33,253 bases of DNA from Frankia nepalensis. Lineage in GTDB: Bacteria; Actinomycetota; Actinomycetes; Frankiales; Frankiaceae. Location: NCBI RefSeq assembly GCF_016786325.1, contig NZ_JADWYU010000138.1:65285-98537 (forward strand). The letters are read 5' to 3'. Of this stretch, positions 10,810 through 20,410 are shown one piece after another (position 1 is the first letter of the stretch; each line of letters opens with the position of its first letter). The translations under genes were made by a program, and so were the position numbers. The notes under the pieces are model-generated. The model was not told the DNA's origin. It searched no databases and was given only the letters and a program-made list of their open reading frames with translations.

Positions 10810-11972
10810 GCAAGAACCCGTGCGCGATCATCGGGATCGGGCAGACGCAGCACAAGTCGCGGCGCTGGGACGTCTCCCTGGGCGGGCTCGTCCGGGAGGC
10901 GGCCAGCCGCGCGCTCGAGGACGCGCGGCTGACCTGGGCGGATGTCGACGCCGTCGTGCTGGGCAAGGCGCCCGACCTGTTCGAGGGCGTGATGAAGCCC
11001 GAGCTGTACCTCACCGACGCCCTGGGCGCGGCCGGCAAGCCGATGTTCCGCGTGCACACCGCCGGGTCCGTCGGCGGCACGACCGGCATCGTCGCCGCTC
11101 ACCTCGTGGAGACCGGCATCCACCGCACGGTGCTGGCGGTCGCCTACCAGAAGCAGTCCGAGGGCAACGCGCAGTTCGCGCTGGGCTCCGGCAAGGGAGC
11201 CTCCCTCGGGGCCGGCGGGGCGTTCGCGCCCTACATGCGCTCCTACATCCACCGGACGGGCGCCCCACTCGACGTCGGCCCGATGGTCGCGGTCAAGGAC
11301 CGGCAGAACGCGCTGAAGAACCCCTACGCCCACCTGAAGCTGGCCGACATCTCCCTGGAGAAGGTCAAGGCGTCGCAGATGATGTGGGACCCGATCCGCT
11401 ACCTGGAGTCCTGCCCGTCCTCGGACGGCGCCTGCGCCGTGGTGCTCACCGACGAGGCCGGCGGGCTGGCCGCCGCCGCCGACGGCCGCCCGCCGGCCTG
11501 GGTGCTGGCCTCGGCCGTGCGTTCCGAGCCGAGCTCGTTCCCCGGCCGGGACGCCGTCTGGTCGGCGGGAGCCGCCGACTGCGCCGCCGACGTCTACCGC
11601 CAGGCCGGCATCACCCGGCCACGCGAGCAGATCGACTGCGCCGAGCTGTACGTCCCGTTCAGCTGGTACGAGCCGATGTGGCTCGAAGCCCACCACATCG
11701 TCGGCCACGGCGAAGGGTGGAAACTGACCGAGCGGGGCGACACCGCCCTCGGGGGCGCGTTCCCGGTCAACATGTCGGGCGGCGTGCTGTCGACCAACCC
11801 GATCGGGGCGTCGGGCCTGCTGCGCTTCGCCGAGGCCGCCCTCCAGGTGCGCGGCATGGCCGGCGAGCACCAGGTCGACGGGGCGCGGGTCGCGCTCGCC
11901 CAGGCCTACGGCGCCTCCGCCCAGTACTTCAGCATGTGGCTGGTCGGCAGCTCGCCAGACCCGTTCGCGTGA
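10806..11972 (+). CDS. Second thiolase-fold (acetyl-CoA acetyltransferase-like) protein, atypical active site
   Basis: A 388-residue thiolase-superfamily protein, starting at the ATG that overlaps the previous stop codon by four bases. The nucleophile region reads VHTAGSVGG at 83-91, with no Cys, and the C-terminal motif reads NMSGG...TNP at 322-332, with N331 in place of His. The pattern is typical of lipid-transfer/SCP-x proteins that occur in pairs beside DUF35 genes. Two such proteins plus one double DUF35 protein suggest a hetero-oligomeric complex acting on a CoA-bound intermediate from the upstream ligase. Whether either subunit is catalytic cannot be decided here. Confidence 0.85.
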   Translation: MSKNPCAIIGIGQTQHKSRRWDVSLGGLVREAASRALEDARLTWADVDAVVLGKAPDLFEGVMKPELYLTDALGAAGKPMFRVHTAGSVGGTTGIVAAHLVETGIHRTVLAVAYQKQSEGNAQFALGSGKGASLGAGGAFAPYMRSYIHRTGAPLDVGPMVAVKDRQNALKNPYAHLKLADISLEKVKASQMMWDPIRYLESCPSSDGACAVVLTDEAGGLAAAADGRPPAWVLASAVRSEPSSFPGRDAVWSAGAADCAADVYRQAGITRPREQIDCAELYVPFSWYEPMWLEAHHIVGHGEGWKLTERGDTALGGAFPVNMSGGVLSTNPIGASGLLRFAEAALQVRGMAGEHQVDGARVALAQAYGASAQYFSMWLVGSSPDPFA

Positions 11973-12029
11973 CGCGGCCCGGTCACGCGCGACCAGGTCA
12001 CGAGACCCGACCACGAAAGCGAGATTTCC

Positions 12030-12842
12030 TTGCCTGAGACTGCCAAGCCGGCGGTCCTCGTCGAGGCCGACGGCCCGGTCCTGACCGTCACCCTCAACCG
12101 GCCGGAGAAACGCAACGCGACCAACGCGGAGGTGCTCTGCCGGCTGTACGACGCCTGGCGCCGCCTGGACCAGGACGACACCCTGCGCGTCGCCATCCTC
12201 ACCGCCGTCGGCCCCACCTTCTGCGCCGGCATGGACCTGGCCGAGATCGGCCGGCTGCGCGCCAGGGTGCGCGACAACGACTGGATCATCCGGCTCCAGG
12301 GCGAGCCGGACCTCGCCTATCACGCCTACCTGAAGACCTACCGGCCGGCCAAGCCGGTCATCCTGGCCGCCGAGGGGTTCGCCCGGGCCGGCGGCACCGA
12401 GATCCTGCAGGGGACCGACATCCGCGTGGCCGGCGAGAGCGCCGTGTTCGGGGTGACCGAGGTCCAGCGAGGGCTGTTCCCCATGGCCGGGTCGACCGTG
12501 CGCCTGCGCCGCCAGCTGGGCTACGCGGTGGCCGCCGAGATGCTGCTGACCGGTGACGACATTCCGGCCCGGCGGGCGTACGAGCTCGGACTGGTCAACC
12601 ACGTCGTCCCCGACGGCCAGGCCCTGGCGAAGGCCCGCCAGGTCGCCGACCGGATCGCCCGCAACGGCCCGCTCGCCGTGCGGGCCATCCTGGCGACCCT
12701 GCGCGAGACCGAGTGCCTCCCCGAACCGGCCGCGTTCGAGATCGAGCAGGCCCACGGCACCGGTGTGATGAAGTCGGCTGACGCGTCCGAGGGCCCGCGG
12801 GCGTTCCTGGAACGACGAGAGCCGGTCTTCACCGGAAGCTAG
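12030..12842 (+). CDS. Enoyl-CoA hydratase/isomerase (crotonase family)
   Basis: A 270-residue crotonase-fold enzyme. The start is TTG at 12030, the most upstream plausible codon giving a complete N-terminal strand; only a weak GAAAGCGAG lies before it. The first oxyanion-hole motif is FCAGMDLAE (about 68-76) and the second is ARAGGTEILQGTDI (about 118-131). An acidic residue lies in EVQRGLFP, where hydratases carry a catalytic Glu. The gene follows the thiolase pair by 57 bases and closes the plus-strand operon that starts with the CoA ligase. It probably hydrates or isomerises the enoyl-CoA intermediate of the same pathway; hydrolase or lyase activity is also possible in this fold. Confidence 0.9.
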   Translation: MPETAKPAVLVEADGPVLTVTLNRPEKRNATNAEVLCRLYDAWRRLDQDDTLRVAILTAVGPTFCAGMDLAEIGRLRARVRDNDWIIRLQGEPDLAYHAYLKTYRPAKPVILAAEGFARAGGTEILQGTDIRVAGESAVFGVTEVQRGLFPMAGSTVRLRRQLGYAVAAEMLLTGDDIPARRAYELGLVNHVVPDGQALAKARQVADRIARNGPLAVRAILATLRETECLPEPAAFEIEQAHGTGVMKSADASEGPRAFLERREPVFTGS

Positions 12843-12852
12843 TAGCTGCCGC

Positions 12853-12966
12853 GACGGCCAACGTTGGTCTGCTACACATGATCGCCGATAGTGCCCTGGG
12901 GAGGTCGTGGACAGAGCCAGGTCACGACCTCCCCAGGGCACAAACGGCGATCATGTCCGGCGTTGA
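12853..12966 (-). repeat. Dispersed hairpin element, copy 2 (inverted relative to copy 1)
   Basis: The intact copy of the element at 2042-2153, in the opposite orientation. Its stem is perfect: outer 11 bp (12877-12887 with 12945-12955, CATGATCGCCG / CGGCGATCATG), a 3-by-3 internal loop, an inner 19 bp (12891-12909 with 12923-12941) and a 13-base loop. CCAACGTTGG lies at 12858-12867. It follows the crotonase stop codon by about 10 bases and could end that operon. No protein is encoded. Confidence 0.88.
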
Positions 12967-13048
12967 GGCGGGCGAATCTTGGTGGGGCTGGTGTTGGCGG
13001 TCGCCGCGTGCGGCGCGGAAGGTTCTTGATGAGGCGGGAAGCGGAGAC

Positions 13049-13654
13049 ATGACCAGAGGCATCGTGAGCGAGCTCGGGTACGACGAGATCGTCTCCGCCG
13101 CGCTCGAGCTCTTCGAGGAGCGCGGCCTCGACGCGGTGAGCATGCGCTCGCTCGCCGCCAGGCTGGGCGTGTCCCCGATCCCGCTCTACAGCCGCGTCGG
13201 CAACAAGGAAGCACTGCTCGACGCGATGGCCGACCAGGTGCTCGCCGGCGTCGCCCCGGTCAGGGAGGACGGCGAGCCCTGGCAGGCCTACACCGCCAGA
13301 TGGGCCAGGGCGCTGCGGGACCGCCTGGTCACCACCCGGGACATCGGCCGCCTGCTGGGCACGCGACGGACGCCCTACCTGGCGGCGGCCGAGTCGTTGG
13401 TCGACGCGCTGACGTCGGCCGGGTTCACCCGCGCGACGGCGGGGGAGGCCTGCCAGCTCGTCATGTGGGCGACCATCGGCTTCTCCATCGTCGAGCCGGG
13501 CAGCGTCACGCCGAGCAGCCGCCGGCAGTCGAACCTGGCCGAGCTGGAACTGCGCAGCATGGAACAACGCGACGCTGACCGTCTCTTCGAGCTACACATC
13601 CGCTACCTGGTCAGCGGACTGGAAGAGGACGTGGAGAGCTCCCGCACCGCATGA
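13049..13654 (+). CDS. TetR-family transcriptional regulator
   Basis: A 201-residue regulator. The ATG at 13049 is used because the helix-turn-helix then starts at the normal place (VSMRSLAARLGVSPIPLYSRV, about 30-50) and GGGAAG lies about 7 bases upstream; the longer open frame runs back through the hairpin element and is not expected to be translated. The C-terminal ligand domain resembles the TetR_C class (WQAYTARWARALRDRL). It lies between two acyl-CoA operons and could control either the crotonase downstream or the ligase-thiolase operon upstream. No clear palindromic operator was recognised beside it. Confidence 0.88.
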   Translation: MTRGIVSELGYDEIVSAALELFEERGLDAVSMRSLAARLGVSPIPLYSRVGNKEALLDAMADQVLAGVAPVREDGEPWQAYTARWARALRDRLVTTRDIGRLLGTRRTPYLAAAESLVDALTSAGFTRATAGEACQLVMWATIGFSIVEPGSVTPSSRRQSNLAELELRSMEQRDADRLFELHIRYLVSGLEEDVESSRTA

Positions 13655-13805
13655 GGCCGGGTCGCCGCCAGCCCCTGGTGATCCATGCCTCCCGCGGTAC
13701 CTGCCCTCCGCGGTTCCATGCCTCCGGCAAATTCCATGGACGAGCCCGGGTGACTGGCTCACGCCGGCGCGTGTCGCACAGAGAGCAGAGAGAAAGGGAA
13801 ACGAC

Positions 13806-14621
13806 GTGCTGCAGACCCGGGACGACGGCCGGATCCGCGTCCTCACGCTTGCGCGGCCCGAGGCCCTCAACGCGTTCAACGAGGCGCTGTACGACGCGAC
13901 CACGGAGGCGTTAGCCGCCGCGGCGGCCGCGCCGGAGGTCGCCGTGGTGGTGCTGACCGGGACCGGGCGGGCGTTCTCCGCGGGCACCGACGTCGCCGAA
14001 CTGGCGGCGCGTACCGCCGACCCTGACAGCTTCAAGGCGGGGGCCCACGGCTTTCCCGGTCTCATCGACGAGCTGACCGCGTTTCCCAAGCCGCTGCTCT
14101 GCGCTGTCAACGGCCTGGCCCTCGGCATAGGCGCCACTCTGCTCGGCTTCGCCGACCTCGTGCTGATGTCGACGCAGGCCAGGATCCGATGCCCCTTCAC
14201 CGATCTGGCCGTCGCTCCGGAGGCCGCGAGCTCCTACCTGTTTCCCCTGATGCTCGGACGCCAGCAGGCCAGCTGGCTCCTGATGAGCTCCGAGTGGTTC
14301 ACCGCGGCGGACTGCGAGCGTATGGGCCTCGCCTGGCGGGTCGTGGCGCCGGACGACCTACTCGAGGCGACCCTTGCCGTCGCCCACCAACTCGCCGCGA
14401 AACCCATCGCGTCCCTCATCGAGACCAAGCGGACGATCGTCGCCGGGCACCGTGACGCCATAGCCGCCGCCCGGGCGCGGGAGAACGTCGCCTTCTCCAG
14501 GCTGCTCGGCGCGCCCGCCAGTCTCGAGGCGCTCACCGCGCTCGCCGCGCGGCGCCCGCCCGACTTCGCGGCGGTCGACGCGGCCCACCCCGTCGACGTC
14601 GCCCGTCATCGCGCCGACTGA
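13806..14621 (+). CDS. Enoyl-CoA hydratase/isomerase, delta3,delta2-enoyl-CoA isomerase-like
   Basis: A 271-residue crotonase starting at GTG 13806, with AAAGGGAA 5 bases upstream. The first oxyanion motif is FSAGTDVAEL (about 58-67) and the second is NGLALGIGATLLGFADLV (about 101-118). The segment APEAASS is characteristic of PECI-type isomerases, whose catalytic Glu sits at this place. It therefore more likely shifts a double bond in an enoyl-CoA than hydrates it. The gene is preceded by a TetR gene 150 bases upstream and followed by a hairpin and a convergent SDR gene. Confidence 0.9.
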   Translation: MLQTRDDGRIRVLTLARPEALNAFNEALYDATTEALAAAAAAPEVAVVVLTGTGRAFSAGTDVAELAARTADPDSFKAGAHGFPGLIDELTAFPKPLLCAVNGLALGIGATLLGFADLVLMSTQARIRCPFTDLAVAPEAASSYLFPLMLGRQQASWLLMSSEWFTAADCERMGLAWRVVAPDDLLEATLAVAHQLAAKPIASLIETKRTIVAGHRDAIAAARARENVAFSRLLGAPASLEALTALAARRPPDFAAVDAAHPVDVARHRAD

Positions 14622-14648
14622 GCACGCGGACCACCTGCTCGGTGTCCG

Positions 14649-14683
14649 GGCTCGGCCACGACGCGTGGGGCAGTGGCCGAGCC
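14649..14683. terminator. Inverted repeat between convergent crotonase and SDR genes
   Basis: A perfect 11-bp inverted repeat, GGCTCGGCCAC / GTGGCCGAGCC, with a 13-base loop, located 27 bases after the crotonase stop. Its position between convergent genes suggests a bidirectional terminator. Confidence 0.6.
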
Positions 14684-14825
14684 GGCCGTTCCGGATGCCG
14701 AGAGGGCGCCTCACACGCCGCCACCGCGGTTACCGCGGCCGCTGGCCCTGAGTACCCGCCGGGGACGCCACGCCAGCGCGCCGCGGGAGCCGACCATCGT
14801 CGCCTGGTTCGCCTCGACGGCGTGG

Positions 14826-15581
14826 TCAGTTCGTCCCTGAGCCGCCGTTGAGGTTGATCGTCTGGCCGGTCAGCCAGGAGGTCTCCTCGGAGGCGAGGAA
14901 GACGACGGCGGCGCCGACGTCGGTGGGGGTACCGAGGCGTCCGGTCGGCACCGCCGCGGCCAGGGCGCGGGTGACCTGCGGGTCGTTGTTGGCCGAGTTG
15001 TCCATCAGGCCCAGGGCGAGGGTGTTCGCGGTGACTCCGGTTCCGGCGACCTCCTGGGACAGGTGTCGGATGAAGCCCTCGATGCCGCTCTTGCCGGCCC
15101 CGTAGAGGGCGACGCCGATCTTCAGGCCCGTGCGCCCCGCGCCGGAGGAGATCTGCACGATCCGGCCCCAGCCCGCGTCGACCATGTCCTCGAGCACGGC
15201 GTGGATGCAGTGCAGCGACCCAAAAATGTTGATCTCTACCGGGCCGCGCCACAGCGCGGGGTCGAGCTGGCGGAACGGCCGGGCGACCATGTCCGAGTGG
15301 ATGCCGGCGTTGTTGACGAGGATGTCGACCGGCCGGCCGAACGCCGCGCGCGCGGCCGCGACGCCGGCCCGCACCGCCTCGGGGTCGAGCACGTCGAAGG
15401 GGACCGCGACCGCCTTGCCGCCGGCTGCCTCGATCTCGGCGCGCACCGCCTCCGCGCGGTCGGGTACCAGGTCGTTCACGGCCACCGCCGCGCCCTGCGC
15501 GGCTAATGCCCGTGCGGCGCCGGCGCCCATGTTCTGCCCGGCGCCGGTCACTAATGCCAGGTGCCCGTCAAGCTCGAACAT
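14826..15581 (-). CDS. Short-chain dehydrogenase/reductase (FabG-like)
   Basis: A 251-residue classical SDR. The cofactor motif is TGAGQNMGAG at 12-21, NNAG is at 90-93, and the catalytic set is S145/S146, Y160 and K164 (YGAGK). It probably oxidises or reduces a hydroxyacyl-CoA or another alcohol with NAD(P). The ATG at 15581 is chosen because GAGGAG ends 6 bases upstream; a TTG two codons earlier would leave no spacing. The usual TGxxxGIG is changed to QNMGAG, a variant seen in some subfamilies. A 33-bp inverted repeat lies about 40 bases upstream, so the gene is probably under its own operator. Confidence 0.93.
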   Translation of the reverse strand: MFELDGHLALVTGAGQNMGAGAARALAAQGAAVAVNDLVPDRAEAVRAEIEAAGGKAVAVPFDVLDPEAVRAGVAAARAAFGRPVDILVNNAGIHSDMVARPFRQLDPALWRGPVEINIFGSLHCIHAVLEDMVDAGWGRIVQISSGAGRTGLKIGVALYGAGKSGIEGFIRHLSQEVAGTGVTANTLALGLMDNSANNDPQVTRALAAAVPTGRLGTPTDVGAAVVFLASEETSWLTGQTINLNGGSGTN

Positions 15582-15620
15582 CGTCAACTCCTCGTCTGCG
15601 CGATGCCGCGGCTGGTCCCG

Positions 15621-15653
15621 CCCTCAACTGTATAATTTATGCACAGTTAAGGG
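15621..15653. promoter_or_regulatory. Operator-like inverted repeat upstream of the SDR gene
   Basis: Arms of 11 bases (15621-15631 CCCTCAACTGT and 15643-15653 ACAGTTAAGGG) pair at 10 of 11 positions around an AT-rich 11-base centre. The core is AACTGT-N11-ACAGTT. It is one of the most AT-rich spots in the window and overlaps the expected promoter of the minus-strand SDR gene. A TetR- or GntR-type repressor site is plausible; the regulator is not identified. Confidence 0.6.
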
Positions 15654-15732
15654 TGTGGCGGCCCGCGTCATCGAGTTTCCTCACCGCCGCGCCTGACGCC
15701 GCGGACCTGAAGGACTCCTGGGCAGACCCTGG

Positions 15733-16650
15733 CTAAGCCGACGCGGATGAGGAGTACCAGGTGGCCACGGGCGCGCCGGCGTCGTAGCGGTCCTGCCAGG
15801 TGCCGACGAAGGCGGGCAGCGGCTGGTGCTCGGGGTCGTGTCCGGGAAGCTGGGCGAGCAGGACGCGACGGCCCGCGGCGCGGCGCTCCCGTTTCGGGAT
15901 GAAGTCGAGGGCGGCGGGGGGCTGTTCGTGGGCGCCGCCGCGTCGGAGCCGCAGTTTCTGACGCATCCCGAGCCGGAATCCTTCGGCGGGGACCAGCGTG
16001 CGCGCGTCGACCTTCCGGTCCTCGAATGGGACGTGCTCGTTGAAGCCGGCCGCGACGAGCGTGATCAGGCGGTTGAGGTGCCGCACTACCCGGGGCAGCG
16101 CGCGCAGCCGGTAGGCCTCGCCGCCGAGGGCCCGGTAGATCCGCAGGCCCGAGCTGCGGTGCTCGACCTCCTCGGTGAAGTGCCACAGGAACAGGGACGC
16201 GACGCGGTCGTCGCCGGGCCGGAACAGCACGTCCTCGTGGTCGAGGAAGAGCTTGAAGGTCGGCGTGAAGGCCGACTCGAGGTCGGCGATGTAGGCCAGG
16301 TGGAACTTCAGCGGCCTGGTCTCGAGGAGTTCGTCGTACAGCGCGAGCGCGCCGTCGAGGGTGCCCTGGAGGCCGGGGTAGGTCCGGATCAGCGCCCTCA
16401 TGTGCTGCCGGTGGGCGCTGGCGTGCTGCGCCTCCTGGCGGAGGAACACGTCCGCCTCGGCGGCGGCGTCCGCGTCGGCGATCTGGGGGATCGCCTCCTT
16501 CATCGCCGCCACGATGTACTTCTCGAACGCGATCGCGATGATGCTGGTCGCGTTCATCTGCAGCGAGAAGTCCGGGCGCTCGGGATTCCACAGGAAGGGG
16601 ACGTCGGCGGCGAAGTCGAACGGCACGCGCCGCACCTGCAGGGTCGTCAT
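15733..16650 (-). CDS. Ferritin-like predicted metal-dependent hydrolase (PF10118)
   Basis: A 305-residue, mainly helical protein of the PF10118 family (predicted metal-dependent hydrolase, ferritin-like four-helix fold). Candidate metal ligands occur in the expected helices: FEKYIVAAMKE, RQEAQHASAHRQH, DLESAFTP and HFTEEVEHRSSG. The carboxylate/His pattern ExxH appears twice, as in di-iron carboxylate proteins. No substrate is known for the family. The ATG at 16650 has GGGAG about 5 bases upstream. The gene is divergent from a TetR gene with a perfect inverted repeat between them, so it is probably under that repressor. The C-terminal 70 residues are low in recognisable features. Confidence 0.75.
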   Translation of the reverse strand: MTTLQVRRVPFDFAADVPFLWNPERPDFSLQMNATSIIAIAFEKYIVAAMKEAIPQIADADAAAEADVFLRQEAQHASAHRQHMRALIRTYPGLQGTLDGALALYDELLETRPLKFHLAYIADLESAFTPTFKLFLDHEDVLFRPGDDRVASLFLWHFTEEVEHRSSGLRIYRALGGEAYRLRALPRVVRHLNRLITLVAAGFNEHVPFEDRKVDARTLVPAEGFRLGMRQKLRLRRGGAHEQPPAALDFIPKRERRAAGRRVLLAQLPGHDPEHQPLPAFVGTWQDRYDAGAPVATWYSSSASA

Positions 16651-16675
16651 GGTCTCCCGCGATCTCCGTAACGTA

Positions 16676-16702
16676 TCATACAAGATCACAAATCTTGTAT
16701 GA
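16676..16702. promoter_or_regulatory. TetR operator candidate, site 1 (divergent promoter region)
   Basis: A perfect 11-bp inverted repeat, TCATACAAGAT / ATCTTGTATGA, around the 5-base centre CACAA. It lies between the start codons of the PF10118 gene (16650) and the TetR gene (16815), closer to the former. Its outer half-sites, CATACA-N13-TGTATG (16677-16701), recur upstream of the amidohydrolase at 17568-17592. Confidence 0.8.
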
Positions 16703-16766
16703 CGCGGACCGGTCGTAGGATGCTGGACACGGCCGGTCAGGTCAAGGGATCGGCCGGGCCGGGGGG

Positions 16767-16807
16767 CCGGCTGTCGAGGACCGGCCGTCGCGGACCGGCT
16801 GTCGAGG
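16767..16807 (+). repeat. 14-bp tandem repeat, three units, just before the TetR gene
   Basis: Units CCGGCTGTCGAGGA, CCGGCCGTCGCGGA and CCGGCTGTCGAGG follow one another. The GAGG of the last unit, continued by GGC, provides the ribosome binding site of the TetR gene, so changes in unit number could affect its expression. Confidence 0.75.
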
Positions 16808-16814
16808 GGCGGCG

Positions 16815-17420
16815 ATGAGCAGGCGTGGTTGGGGCGGCACCCCGCCGGCCGACGACGACGACGCCCGCCGGATGATCGTGGATGCCGCGATCAGGTGCCT
16901 GGACCGGAACGGCCCCGCCAAGACCCACCTCGCCGACGTGGCCACCGAGCTCGGTGTGACGCGCCAGACGGTCTACCGGTACTTCCCGAGGATGGACGAC
17001 CTGCTCCTCGCGGTGACCGAGCGGGCCTACCAGAGCTTCATCGCCGAGCTGGACGTCCTGTTCGAGGGTGTCCGGGACCCCACCGAGTTCGTGGTCGAGG
17101 CCATGGCCTACGTCATCGAACAGCTGCCGAAGACCCCGCACCTCACCCTGCTGCTGACCGCCGGCACGGTCGACCGCTTCGAGCGGGCGGGGGTGGCCTC
17201 CGCGGTCATCGCCCGCAACGTCCGGGTGCTGCGCGACCGCACCGACGTCGACTGGTCCGCCGCGGGCTACGGCGAGCGGGAACTGTACGAACTGGTCGAG
17301 GTGATGCAGCGCCTTATCCAGTCGATGGTCGTGGCACCATCCGAGCGCCCCCGCGTCGGCGCCGAGCTCCGGGCCTTCCTGCGCCGCTGGATCGGCCCGG
17401 CCGTCGTCCCCGCGCGCTAG
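16815..17420 (+). CDS. TetR-family regulator of the PF10118 / amidohydrolase regulon
   Basis: A 201-residue regulator with an N-terminal helix-turn-helix at about 39-60 (HLADVATELGVTRQTVYRYF) and a helical C-terminal ligand domain. The ATG at 16815 is preceded by GAGGGG with 7-8 bases of spacing. Two copies of CATACA-N13-TGTATG flank the gene, one in the divergent promoter (16677-16701) and one before the downstream amidohydrolase (17568-17592). Family precedent says TetR proteins repress themselves and neighbours and are released by a pathway compound. Autorepression and control of both neighbours are inferred from site placement. Confidence 0.9.
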   Translation: MSRRGWGGTPPADDDDARRMIVDAAIRCLDRNGPAKTHLADVATELGVTRQTVYRYFPRMDDLLLAVTERAYQSFIAELDVLFEGVRDPTEFVVEAMAYVIEQLPKTPHLTLLLTAGTVDRFERAGVASAVIARNVRVLRDRTDVDWSAAGYGERELYELVEVMQRLIQSMVVAPSERPRVGAELRAFLRRWIGPAVVPAR

Positions 17421-17444
17421 CGGGACAGGCCGCCACCGGCCAGG

Positions 17445-17504
17445 GTGCCGCTGACCGGGGTGCCGCTGGCCGGGGTGCCGCTGATCGGGGTGGCGCTGAC
17501 CGGG
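17445..17504 (+). repeat. 15-bp tandem repeat, four units
   Basis: Four units of GTGCCGCTGACCGGG with one or two substitutions in the later units (GGCCGGG, GATCGGG, GTGGCGCTG). The repeat starts 25 bases after the TetR stop codon and lies before operator site 2. It is divisible by three but is not inside a credible gene. Confidence 0.85.
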
Positions 17505-17567
17505 GCGCCCGGGCGCCCGCCGGCGCGAGTTGTTGACCCGGCCACGATCGCGAGCTACAAACTCAGT

Positions 17568-17592
17568 CATACACAGATCGCGATCATGTATG
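17568..17592. promoter_or_regulatory. TetR operator candidate, site 2 (amidohydrolase promoter)
   Basis: Reads CATACA, 13 bases containing the palindrome GATCGCGATC, then TGTATG: the same outer half-sites and the same 25-base length as site 1. It is located 70 bases before the ATG of the amidohydrolase. Further flanking arms ACCCGGC (17536-17542) and GCCGGGT (17595-17601) enlarge the symmetry. Confidence 0.72.
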
Positions 17593-17661
17593 TTGCCGGG
17601 TATGCCTGGGGACGCCAGCGATCGGCCTCCGGTAGCGCGGCTCACGCTCCAGGAGGCCCCC

Positions 17662-19406
<1,745 letters not shown>

Positions 19407-19410
<4 letters not shown>

Positions 19411-20375
19411 CCGGCGCGCTCGGCTACGACCCCGCCCGCCGGCCCCCGCAGCCGCCGACCCCGCCGCCCGACGCCTTCAAGGTCCACCACGCGCACCTGC
19501 CCACCGGCGTGACGCTCGCCTACGTCCACGAGGGCGTCGGCGGCACACCGCTCCTGCTGCTGCACGGCTACCCGGAGACCAAACGGATCTGGTGGCGCAA
19601 CATCGGCCCGCTGGCCGACGCCGGGTTCGAGGTCATCGCGCCGGACCTGCGCGGCGTCGGCGACAGCGGACACCCGCCCGACGACCAGCACGACATCGCC
19701 ACCTACGCCAAGGACATGCATGCCCTGGTGGCCGACCATCTCGGCCACCAGGCGTGCGCCGTCGCGGCCGGTGACGTCGGCGGTGTCGTCGCCACCGACC
19801 TCGTGCACCGGTTCCCGGGGTTCGTCACCCGGCAGTGCGTCTTCAACACGGTCCCGCCCATGGGCGCGGCCGGCTACGCCGAGCGTGGCCTGGACATCCG
19901 CGCCTTCAGTGGCACCGGCGACGGCCCGACCGCCGACTACCGCGACCTGCAGGGCCGGCGCCCCGACGAGCTCGCCGCGATGCTCGGCAGCGACGACGCC
20001 CGGCGGCTGTGGGTGGCCGGGATGTACACCGCGCGCCTGTGGTCATCCCCAGGATCGTTCGACGCCGACGACATCGCCTTCATGACCGAGCCGTTCGGCG
20101 ACGAGGCACGGCTGCGCGCCGGCTGGGCTGTCTACCAGCTCGCCCACGGCCGCCCCTTCACCGAGCTGCCCTTCACGGATGCCGTGGCCGTCCCGACACT
20201 GATTCTCTACGGTCCGGACGACCACGCCGTGCGCTCCGACTTCCTCGCGTTCACCGAGGTGGCGTACACCAACCGGATCGGGCCCCTCGTCGTGCCCGGC
20301 GCCGGCCACTTCCTTCAGTGGGAACGCGCCGACATCTTCAACGCGATCGTGTCCGCCGTCCTCATCGACCGGTAG
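19407..20375 (+). CDS. Alpha/beta hydrolase, epoxide hydrolase/dehalogenase-like
   Basis: A 322-residue alpha/beta hydrolase. The oxyanion-hole motif HGYP is at 53-56. The nucleophile elbow reads AGDVGG with D123, so the nucleophile is aspartate, as in epoxide hydrolases and haloacid/haloalkane dehalogenases rather than esterases. A later acid is in GPDDHAV and the catalytic His in GAGHFLQWE near the C-terminus. It opens an epoxide or removes a halide through an alkyl-enzyme ester. A proline-rich N-terminal stretch (about 10-22) precedes the core. The gene is translationally coupled to the amidohydrolase and so probably shares the TetR site-2 promoter. Confidence 0.9.
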
Positions 20376-20403
20376 AAGACCGGATCGACCGGTGGAAGAC
20401 CGG
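20364..20403 (+). repeat. 20-bp tandem duplication at the 3' end of the hydrolase gene
   Basis: ATCGACCGGTAGAAGACCGG is followed directly by the same 20 bases with one change (A to G in TAG). The first unit contains the hydrolase stop codon TAG; the duplicated unit has TGG at that place. A recent slippage event is the simplest explanation. Confidence 0.85.
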
Positions 20404-20410
20404 CTCCGGT

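Noticed and set aside
10131-12941. 936-codon minus-strand open frame across the thiolase and crotonase genes
   Set aside because: It is antisense to three well-supported genes and shows no recognisable protein.
12878-13048. Upstream extension of the TetR frame
   Set aside because: It would translate the hairpin element copy 2; the regulator domain starts right after the ATG at 13049.
17445-17504. Tandem 15-bp units as a CRISPR array or pentapeptide-repeat gene
   Set aside because: The units have no spacers, and the coding reading in any frame is short, with no start signal or domain.
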